This document shows positions 5,599-9,462 of a stretch of 9,462 nucleotides of DNA, piece after piece. A program made the translations under genes and the position numbers. The notes beneath the pieces are model-generated. The model was not told the DNA's origin. It made no database searches and saw nothing but the letters and a program-made list of their open reading frames with translations. Position 1 is the first letter of the stretch, and each line of letters opens with the position of its first letter. This stretch comes from Caldora sp. SIO3E6 (lineage in GTDB: Bacteria > Cyanobacteriota > Cyanobacteriia > Cyanobacteriales > Coleofasciculaceae). The stretch spans positions 1 through 9,462 of the forward strand of contig JAAHHL010000187.1 in the NCBI GenBank assembly GCA_010672185.1, in the 5' to 3' direction.

Positions 5599-5918
5599 AC
5601 AGCTTCTCCTCGCTTAATTTTGTCAGTTCTATATACCGTGATGATAAATCCTTCTCCATTGAGGTGTCTTGCTACAACACAGAGAAAATAAGGCGGATCG
5701 TCTTTGTAATAAAGGTAGACCATCGGATCGCTTAAACTTCGGCGCACTTCTATTGGTTCTTGCAAGACCTGCTTAACGAAGTCTTCCCGTCCATTGATAT
5801 TTGGATGCTTTAAAGTAACTATTTTAGCCCAGTAAGAACGAGTAGTGCGGACTCGAACACCAACAGGAGTCAAAATCTCGAAGTAAGGTGGTTCTATGGA
5901 AGGTTGGGAAGCATCCAT
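5586..5918 (-). CDS. DUF4258-like putative toxin
   Basis: This 110-residue protein is likely the toxin partner of the DUF2283-like gene. Features recalled from DUF4258 and related small RelE-like nucleases are visible: KIVTLKHPNINGREDFVKQV (32-51), the strand and turn EVRRSLSDPMVYLYYKD (57-73), and the C-terminal VVARHLNGEGFIITVYRTDK (81-100) followed by KRGEAVW. The order toxin then antitoxin, with a 13-bp overlap, is typical for this pair. The frame could start at TTG 5924, but ATG 5918 (MDASQ) is more natural; no clear Shine-Dalgarno sequence precedes it. The 69-bp repeat copy 2 ends about 40 bp upstream. The family assignment is by pattern and the biochemical activity is inferred. Confidence 0.75.
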   Translation of the reverse strand: MDASQPSIEPPYFEILTPVGVRVRTTRSYWAKIVTLKHPNINGREDFVKQVLQEPIEVRRSLSDPMVYLYYKDDPPYFLCVVARHLNGEGFIITVYRTDKIKRGEAVWTP

Positions 5919-5946
5919 TAGCAATTCTTATTTTAAGCTCTATTGT

Positions 5947-6027
5947 AACCGGATTTGGTATAAGGTGAATATGTCTAAGCTTACCTTGCGATCACAATAT
6001 TTTGGCCTAAGGTGAATCTTCCTCATT
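5947..6027 (-). repeat. Dispersed repeat, copy 2, with end tag AACCGGATTTGGTAT
   Basis: Positions 5959-6027 match copy 1 (4962-5030) at 62 of 69 bases. Here the repeat overlaps the 15-mer AACCGGATTTGGTAT (5947-5961), which occurs again at 8996-9010. On the minus strand the inner end reads as a coding tail, QLNEEDSP then stop, comparable to LDNEGDSP in copy 1; an in-frame stop lies 11 codons before that stop, so only a remnant remains. Confidence 0.8.
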
Positions 6028-6143
6028 CAACTGGGGTTCAGTTTATAATATCGGCTTGTTAATGCGCTTAATGGTTGGCGAACCTGTCCCTACGAAAACA
6101 CAAGATTTCCTATTTGGGTGCAAGTAATTTTGTGTAGGTACTT
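6028..6143. other. Gene-free stretch with a common intergenic motif
   Basis: The region 5919-6405 holds no gene. Within this part I see only GGCGAACCTGTCCCTACG (6076-6093), which resembles a frequent cyanobacterial intergenic repeat, and no open frame with a start signal. The rest of 5919-6405 is covered by the dispersed repeat, the CRISPR-like sequences and an AT-rich stretch (about 6250-6370) where nothing stands out. Confidence 0.4.
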
Positions 6144-6249
6144 ACTAGTCCCCTTGCGGGGAAGCGGTGAGAACTGAAACAACTGTTCAATCACCATACT
6201 AGAAGCGTGTTTCCATCCCCTTGCGGGGGAATTTTAAAAACTTACAAAC
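6144..6249. CRISPR. Possible relic of a two-repeat CRISPR locus
   Basis: Two segments share the core CCCCTTGCGGGG (6150-6161 and 6217-6228), 67 bp apart, a plausible repeat-plus-spacer period. The first continues to GAACTGAAAC (6171-6180), a common 3' end of cyanobacterial CRISPR repeats. The second starts GTTTCCATCCCC (6209-6220), a common 5' end. Outside the core the two differ, so at best this is a degenerate mini-array with one 28-base spacer (6181-6208). No cas gene or leader is visible. It could instead be two copies of an unrelated palindromic repeat. Confidence 0.3.
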
Positions 6250-6370
6250 TTATTTTGGAACACTTACACTTTCTAGTATAAGAAGAAATTAACTTAATTT
6301 TGCAAAAAAGTCAAGTCAGTACCAATGTGATAAATTGAGAGTTAAGCATCCAGTTAATTATCAACCTTAA

Positions 6371-6397
6371 TCAACTGAATGCTACTAACTCAGTTGA
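6371..6397 (-). terminator. Candidate hairpin downstream of the intact toxin-antitoxin operon
   Basis: The arms TCAACTGA (6371-6378) and TCAGTTGA (6390-6397) form an 8-bp stem about 10 bp past the antitoxin stop. The near-palindrome CACTCAAATTGAGTG (6407-6421) overlaps that stop. The sequence following on the minus strand is AT-rich but has no U-run, so termination is only suggested. Confidence 0.35.
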
Positions 6398-6405
6398 ATT
6401 GACAA

Positions 6406-6711
6406 TCACTCAAATTGAGTGAGAACGATTTCCTCACCAGGAAAATCAGCTACTATTTTTAGACTCCCACCAAGAGACTTGATATAGCGAGAGAGAGTAG
6501 AAACTTGAATATCCTCTTGGCTCTCTAGCTCAGACAAATTAAATTCAAAAAAGTCGCAGTTTTTTTCGCTAGCGTCCTTTGTTGTTCCCAATGACTCTTG
6601 GAGTTCGGCAAGGGCAAGGTGCAGTAATATAATTTGTGCATGAGCTTTGTTTTTTGCCCTTCGCTCAGGCGTCATTCGCTTTCTTAATTCACTAAAAGGC
6701 TTTGTCTTCAT
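6406..6711 (-). CDS. Antitoxin of a HigBA/RelE-type pair (XRE-related)
   Basis: This 101-residue protein directly follows the toxin, overlapping by four bases (ATGA), so the two are translationally coupled. It begins MKTKPFSELRKRMTPERRAK, the N-terminal helix typical of XRE-family antitoxins of toxin-first operons. A second helix IILLHLALAELQESLG (27-42) and the C-terminal SELESQEDIQVSTLSRYIKS (60-79), then LGGSLKIVADFPGEEI, follow the family plan. The stretch where the usual turn and recognition helix would lie (about 43-59, TTKDASEKNCDFFEFNL) looks little like a standard HTH, so DNA binding may be altered. It should bind and neutralise the toxin and may repress the operon. A truncated paralogue is at 5010-5189. 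Confidence 0.8.
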   Translation of the reverse strand: MKTKPFSELRKRMTPERRAKNKAHAQIILLHLALAELQESLGTTKDASEKNCDFFEFNLSELESQEDIQVSTLSRYIKSLGGSLKIVADFPGEEIVLTQFE

Positions 6712-7067
6712 ATTAGTCCTTCGTTATCTAGCTCTTTTAACAGTTCGTCGTAGAGCTTTTCAGCTTTTGGTACATTCTCCTTATACCAACGATCATTACC
6801 TGCCTTATTACTTAACAAAAGGAGTACCGCAACTCCGCGAGGATCGAAAGCATACAAGATACGATATGGTTCTCCCTTCTGCTGTACCCGAAGTTCTCGC
6901 ATCTTTTGATGGCGAAAACCTTTAATTCGAGAACTGTAAGGAAAGGAAAGATTTGGTCCCATTTTTTCAAGCAGGTCTATCCTGACATCAATTTTGTCTT
7001 GCGTTTGCTCATCAAGTGTTAAGTAAGATTGCTCGAACTCGTTTGTATATTCTACTTCGTATTTCAT
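6708..7067 (-). CDS. RelE/HigB-type toxin (type II)
   Basis: This 119-residue toxin belongs to the RelE/ParE superfamily group that pairs with XRE antitoxins and probably cuts mRNA in the cytoplasm. Visible family blocks are EVEYTNEFEQ (4-13), FPYSSRIKGFRHQKMRELRV (42-61), the central PYRILYAFDPRGVAVLLL (67-84), and KAGNDRWY (88-95); the length is typical. The frame is open upstream to 7190, but the extension (TESTFQA repeated) is translated promoter DNA. ATG 7067 follows a strong Shine-Dalgarno sequence (AGGAAGGAA) and gives the normal N-terminus MKYEVEYT. The gene is complete, unlike the remnant of a related toxin fused at 5239-5338. The antitoxin follows with an ATGA overlap. Confidence 0.88.
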   Translation of the reverse strand: MKYEVEYTNEFEQSYLTLDEQTQDKIDVRIDLLEKMGPNLSFPYSSRIKGFRHQKMRELRVQQKGEPYRILYAFDPRGVAVLLLLSNKAGNDRWYKENVPKAEKLYDELLKELDNEGLI

Positions 7068-7070
7068 GCT

Positions 7071-7079
7071 TTCCTTCCT
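7071..7079 (-). promoter_or_regulatory. Ribosome binding site that fixes the toxin start
   Basis: AGGAAGGAA on the minus strand lies 3-12 bases before ATG 7067. It makes this start far more likely than the upstream ATG at 7190. Confidence 0.75.
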
Positions 7080-7104
7080 ATTCACAAAAAACGTTCTATT
7101 TGAT

Positions 7105-7160
7105 GCTTGAAAAGTTGACTCAGTCGCCGCTATAGTTGGGGCTTGAAAAGTTGATTCAGT
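7105..7160 (-). promoter_or_regulatory. Pair of 20-bp direct repeats upstream of the toxin, candidate operators
   Basis: GCTTGAAAAGTTGACTCAGT (7105-7124) recurs at 7141-7160 with one change (C to T at the 15th base). The copies are 36 bp apart, start to start. They lie 38-93 bp upstream of the toxin start, where an antitoxin or toxin-antitoxin complex would be expected to bind. Direct repeats at this spacing fit two dimers but are not proof of an operator. I find no convincing -35/-10 boxes. Confidence 0.5.
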
Positions 7161-7306
7161 TAAGTATGAGAGTGGTTTCGGCTTGGACATATATCTGTTG
7201 TTTCCTAGAAAGTATCAAGGTTTACAAAATTACAGGGTGGGTAAACTATGAGGTCTACTTCTATTCTATATGGAGAAGAGACTCCATGACTACAAATAGC
7301 TTTACC

Positions 7307-7933
7307 TCAATTAACACACTTAACCTTCTTAATACTCCCGTCTTCCTTCAAATCCACAATCTCAACCTCGACTACTTGCCCTTCGGAGAGAGATTTTGCC
7401 TTCTTTGGCTCTTTTTGAGTCAATTTGATTGTTCCTAACATCTCATAAGTAACCTTATTCCCTTTAATTGCCGTAACCGTTGCTGACAAAACTTGGGCAA
7501 CGGCAAAATTATGGGCACTAATCACCTCAGCAATTTCCGCTTGCCTAGCTGACTCCACTACCGGAGCCGTAATTTCCCCAATTGAATCAGAGTTTTGGTA
7601 GTAGCGCATCAGACGAGATGTCCAACCTAAAATTTGCAGCATCACCGCCACATCGTCTTGATATGCCTTCAGATATTGGCTACAGGCATGTTCGATATTG
7701 TAGTAGTAGCCAGTAGTACGCTTACTATGCCCAATATGTCTGCCATTCTTGGCCAAGGTTTTGAGATAATCAAAAAATCTCGCTCCAGCTTGCTCTCGAT
7801 TAATATAGGTACGCAGATATGCGATCGCTTTTCCTAGTTCATTGGCATCGGTATCTGCTTGAACTAGGGTTTGTGCGATCGCATGGGCTATTTCTGATTG
7901 AACGTCAGTTAAGGATTCGGTGGTTGTAGACAT
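7307..7933 (-). CDS. Conserved-looking cyanobacterial protein of unknown function
   Basis: I do not recognise a named family. The 208-residue product appears soluble, with no signal peptide or membrane segment. Residues 1-115 look mainly helical (ALVQADTD-type, AYLRTYINREQAGARFFDYL at 38-57, then YNIEHACSQYLKAYQDD). A linker with the segment IAEVISAHNFAVAQVLSA (134-151) leads to a C-terminal part rich in beta-forming residues: VTAIKGNKVTYEMLGTIKL, then SEGQVVEVEIVDLKEDG and KKVKCVN, which could be a small OB- or KOW-like barrel. Start: TTG 7939 is possible but ATG 7933 is preferred. It is divergent from the methyltransferase, with 76 bp between starts, and 239 bp upstream of the intact toxin gene on the same strand. 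Its 134-151 segment recurs in the DUF2283-like protein. Confidence 0.7.
   Translation of the reverse strand: MSTTTESLTDVQSEIAHAIAQTLVQADTDANELGKAIAYLRTYINREQAGARFFDYLKTLAKNGRHIGHSKRTTGYYYNIEHACSQYLKAYQDDVAVMLQILGWTSRLMRYYQNSDSIGEITAPVVESARQAEIAEVISAHNFAVAQVLSATVTAIKGNKVTYEMLGTIKLTQKEPKKAKSLSEGQVVEVEIVDLKEDGSIKKVKCVN
7480..7535 (-). repeat. Intragenic repeat, copy B (pairs with 5340-5395)
   Basis: This is the partner of the 56-bp segment at 5340-5395 (50 of 56 bases identical). Here it lies in the middle of the 208-residue protein and flows into the following beta-rich region, so this may be the original location. Confidence 0.85.
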
Positions 7934-8009
7934 TTCCAATTAAGTTGTAAGCTTGCTTTGCTGTTTGAGTTACCCAAGTACTGTCATCTGGTAAAAGCCT
8001 ATTCCTATT

Positions 8010-8699
8010 ATGTTTGAACAACAACCTGAAGTGCTGCGGCAAAAAGTTAACCTGCTAGCCAACCAATACCTACAACAAAATGAGCCTTCTGGATGGTTTG
8101 AAGTCTTATATACTGAAGCCAATGGGGATTCCCAGCAAGTACCTTGGGCTCGTTTACAGGCTCACCCCCACCTCCAGGATTGGCTAGATGGTAATAGTAG
8201 TGATGTTCTTACTGTCTCCAATGCTTCTCCATCAGCGCTAGTCATCGGTTGTGGTTTGGGAGATGATGCCGAAGCTTTGCAAGCAAAAGGTTTCCAGGTA
8301 AGTGCTTTTGATATTTCACCCACAGTGATCGCTTGGTGTCAGCAAAGATTTCCCGACTCAAGCGTTAACTACTTTGTTGCAGATTTATTTGCCTTAGAGC
8401 CTTCCCTAAATCAAGCTTTTGACTTGGTTTTTGAATCACGTACTATCCAAGCTTTACCCCTATCAGTGCGATCGCAAGCCATTAAATCTATTGGACAATT
8501 GGTAGCAGTGGGGGGAATATTATTAGTTATTACTAGAGTTAGAGATACTGAAGAGCAACCTGATGGCCCTCCTTGGGCTTTGTCAAATCAGGAACTTGCT
8601 CAGTTTCAGGAATTAGGCTTACAGGAAATCCGTCGCAATCGCTTTCTTGAAGAGGGTAATGATTCTATTCAAAAGTTCCGTATCGAGTATCGTCGCTAA
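8010..8699 (+). CDS. Class I SAM-dependent methyltransferase
   Basis: This 229-residue cytoplasmic enzyme has a Rossmann-type methyltransferase fold. Motif I is ALVIGCGLGDDAEAL (76-90), the glycine-rich SAM loop. The acidic residue at the end of strand 2 is D101 (VSAFDIS, 97-103). D125 in NYFVADLF (120-127) is placed to contact the adenine, and FDLVFESRTIQAL (137-149) is the motif IV region. The pattern GCGLGDDAEAL...FDISPTVIAWCQQRFP resembles the thiopurine-methyltransferase-like group used on small molecules, so a small-molecule substrate is likelier than DNA or rRNA, but none can be named. The frame has one sensible start, ATG 8010; the ribosome binding site is weak. A HIP1 site lies inside (8468). 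It shares a 76-bp promoter region with the divergent unknown gene and has no operon partner here. Confidence 0.85.
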   Translation: MFEQQPEVLRQKVNLLANQYLQQNEPSGWFEVLYTEANGDSQQVPWARLQAHPHLQDWLDGNSSDVLTVSNASPSALVIGCGLGDDAEALQAKGFQVSAFDISPTVIAWCQQRFPDSSVNYFVADLFALEPSLNQAFDLVFESRTIQALPLSVRSQAIKSIGQLVAVGGILLVITRVRDTEEQPDGPPWALSNQELAQFQELGLQEIRRNRFLEEGNDSIQKFRIEYRR

Positions 8700-8732
8700 G
8701 GCAATTTTTGAGAATGATTGTACCTGCGATGC

Positions 8733-8758
8733 GGTGCGTTACGCTTCGCTAACACACC
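8733..8758. repeat. Palindromic dispersed repeat
   Basis: The segment from GGTGCGTTA to TAACACACC can pair at 8 of its 9 outer positions around GCTTCGC. From memory, sequences of this form are very frequent between cyanobacterial genes. It lies 34 bp after the methyltransferase stop and might also weaken transcription. Confidence 0.65.
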
Positions 8759-8767
8759 CTACTGGAC

Positions 8768-8861
8768 TGACCCAGCTAAAATGAGGCATTAGCATTTATG
8801 GTTCAAACCCGGAATTTACCAAATGCTGTGGATTTTCTATTGCACAGTTTTAGCTGGGTCA
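8768..8861. mobile_element. MITE-like element with nested inverted repeats
   Basis: The ends TGACCCAGCTAAAA (8768-8781) and TTTTAGCTGGGTCA (8848-8861) are a perfect 14-bp inverted repeat bounding 94 bp. With a one-base gap the similarity continues a few bases inward. Inside is a second inverted repeat, AGCATTTATGGT (8791-8802) with ACCAAATGCT (8818-8827). There is no coding capacity. No clear target-site duplication is present, so a stable RNA hairpin is an alternative reading. Confidence 0.6.
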
Positions 8862-8947
8862 CGGCACTACAATAGTTACATTTTTTCGGAGGAAATCACC
8901 TAACCAATACTGAGCGATCGCGCAGAGCAGGTTAAAATAACTCAAAG

Positions 8948-8976
8948 TCCCCCAGAATTGGGGGATTTAGGGGGCA
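8948..8976. repeat. C/G-rich repeat with CCCCC...GGGGG dyad
   Basis: TCCCCCAGAATTGGGGG followed by a further GGGGG forms a short dyad. This type of sequence is common between cyanobacterial genes. I see no further role. Confidence 0.5.
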
Positions 8977-8995
8977 AAAGAACACCTTGTTTTTC

Positions 8996-9045
8996 AACCG
9001 GATTTGGTATTATCCGCGATCGCTAAACGAAATTTTCCTCATTAT
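8996..9045 (-). repeat. Decayed third copy of the dispersed repeat
   Basis: The tag AACCGGATTTGGTAT (8996-9010) equals the one at 5947-5961. It is followed by a HIP1 site and by TTTCCTCATTATC, which matches the inner end of copy 1 (CCTCATTATC). About 30 internal bases present in copies 1 and 2 are missing. On the minus strand the inner end again reads as a coding tail, VDNEENFV then stop. Confidence 0.5.
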
Positions 9046-9057
9046 CTACAACATATA

Positions 9058-9079
9058 GCACTGGCATCGATGTCAGTGC
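9058..9079. repeat. 22-bp near-perfect dyad
   Basis: GCACTGGCATCGATGTCAGTGC is palindromic except for one G/T pair, with no loop, centred on CATCGATG. An uninterrupted dyad of this length suits a protein binding site, but it is more than 250 bp from the nearest gene start, so this is only a possibility. Confidence 0.45.
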
Positions 9080-9121
9080 CACAGTTGATGAAGCAACTCC
9101 CTATAGCACATTTTGGCCAAT

Positions 9122-9148
9122 AAAGAAATATCACCATGATATTTCTTT
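9122..9148. repeat. 12-bp perfect inverted repeat, AT-rich hairpin
   Basis: AAAGAAATATCA (9122-9133) and TGATATTTCTTT (9137-9148) pair perfectly around a 3-base loop. It is not next to a gene end, so it is not an obvious terminator. Confidence 0.6.
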
Positions 9149-9238
9149 TCCCCAATCGCCGCCTTAGCCTATTAGCTAGTGCAGTGGGCATGGAAATAAG
9201 TAACCAGTTTGAGATCGATATAATCCTTACTCTATAAG

Positions 9239-9270
9239 CATTCTTCATTCTTCATTCTTCATTCTTCATT
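9239..9270 (+). repeat. Heptanucleotide tandem repeat (CATTCTT)n
   Basis: Four perfect CATTCTT units (9239-9266) are followed by a partial CATT. It is a third, unrelated heptamer motif of STRR type and lies about 60 bp upstream of the nuclease start. Confidence 0.9.
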
Positions 9271-9320
9271 CCGCGCAGCAGCACTAGCTCTTGGCGTTAC
9301 AGTTAAATAGTTAGAACCTA

Positions 9321-9329
9321 AGGAGAAGG
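9321..9329 (+). promoter_or_regulatory. Strong ribosome binding site for the last gene
   Basis: AGGAGAAGG ends two bases before ATG 9332 and supports this start. Confidence 0.7.
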
Positions 9330-9331
9330 TA

Positions 9332-9462
9332 ATGTCACCAATCACTACAGAAGCTGCTCCTGTCGCTATTACTCAACTGCCAACTCAGTATGATCTTCCC
9401 TGTGATGACGGTATTCCTATGGAAACTCAGCGACATTTTATGCAGATGCAAATGCTCATTGA
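9332..9462 (+). CDS. Uma2-family (DUF820) putative endonuclease, N-terminal part only
   Basis: Only the first 43 codons are in the window; the gene runs off the right edge. The sequence MSPITTEAAP then LPTQYDLPCDDGIPMETQRH (16-35) and MQMQMLI matches the N-terminus common to one cyanobacterial group of Uma2 proteins (LP..YDLP.DDG.PMET.RH..QM.LLI). This PD-(D/E)XK-like family is greatly expanded in cyanobacteria and of unclear role. The catalytic part is not in view. The strong ribosome binding site and the family motif fix the start. No promoter is evident, and a heptamer array precedes it. Confidence 0.75.
   Translation, partial: MSPITTEAAPVAITQLPTQYDLPCDDGIPMETQRHFMQMQMLI

Larger units (their letters stand above)
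8700..9331. other. Gene-free intergenic region rich in small repeats
   Basis: About 630 bp lie between the methyltransferase and the nuclease gene. I see no coding region with plausible composition and start. The space holds a palindromic repeat, a MITE-like element, a G-rich repeat, a decayed dispersed repeat, two dyads and a heptamer array, each listed separately. Confidence 0.6.

Noticed and set aside
6144..6249. A functional CRISPR array
   Set aside because: Only two partly matching repeat-like segments, no leader and no cas genes; kept only as a possible relic.
7068..7190. 41-residue extension of the RelE-type toxin
   Set aside because: It translates the two direct repeats (TESTFQA twice) and lies upstream of a strong ribosome binding site at the normal family start.
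8879..8900. Shine-Dalgarno-like CGGAGGAAAT
   Set aside because: No start codon with an open frame follows at a usable distance.
9042..9248. Minus-strand open frame of 68 codons
   Set aside because: It runs through palindromes and repeats, with no ribosome binding site and no recognisable protein features.

Overview
The window looks like a piece of a cyanobacterial chromosome, probably a filamentous species with a repeat-rich genome. At least eight copies of the HIP1 octamer GCGATCGC are present (near 922, 3522, 4991, 7821, 7875, 8468, 8914 and 9016). There are also several heptanucleotide tandem arrays of the STRR type known from filamentous cyanobacteria, and small palindromic dispersed repeats between genes. 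No RNA gene, complete insertion sequence or cas gene is visible.

Layout. (1) 170-851, plus strand: a HigB-like toxin overlapping its HigA-like antitoxin, followed by a strong hairpin. (2) 1037-1540, minus strand: a small lipoprotein, divergent from (3) 1676-3601, plus strand: a family 5 (OppA/DppA-like) solute-binding lipoprotein without permease genes in view. Its signal peptide is read through nine copies of a 7-bp repeat, and its C-terminus and stop codon lie in a decayed copy of another 7-bp repeat. (4) 3774-4949, minus strand: a large exported protein of unknown function. The 172 bp between it and the binding protein are almost entirely repeats. (5) 5010-5918, minus strand: a toxin-antitoxin pair (DUF4258-like plus DUF2283-like) whose antitoxin carries a C-terminal fusion, then a 59-residue truncated antitoxin. 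These remnants look like a wrecked paralogue of the intact pair in (7). (6) 5919-6405: a gene-free stretch with a dispersed repeat and two CRISPR-repeat-like sequences. (7) 6406-7067, minus strand: an intact RelE/HigB-type toxin and its antitoxin, overlapping by ATGA, with a 20-bp direct repeat upstream. (8) 7307-7933, minus strand: an unrecognised cyanobacterial protein, divergent from (9) 8010-8699, plus strand: a SAM-dependent methyltransferase. (10) 8700-9331: about 630 bp without a gene, holding a MITE-like element, palindromes and another heptamer array. (11) 9332 to the window end: the start of a probable Uma2-family nuclease gene.

The window holds three toxin-antitoxin modules plus fragments of a fourth, in DNA repeatedly reshaped by small repeats. 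The most interesting points are the heptamer array inside the binding-protein signal peptide, which has the architecture of a phase-variable contingency locus; the chimeric DUF2283 protein built from segments also found in two other genes here; and a repeat family whose three copies each read as the tail of an ORF followed by a constant non-coding end. All functional calls come from reading the sequence; no database search was run.
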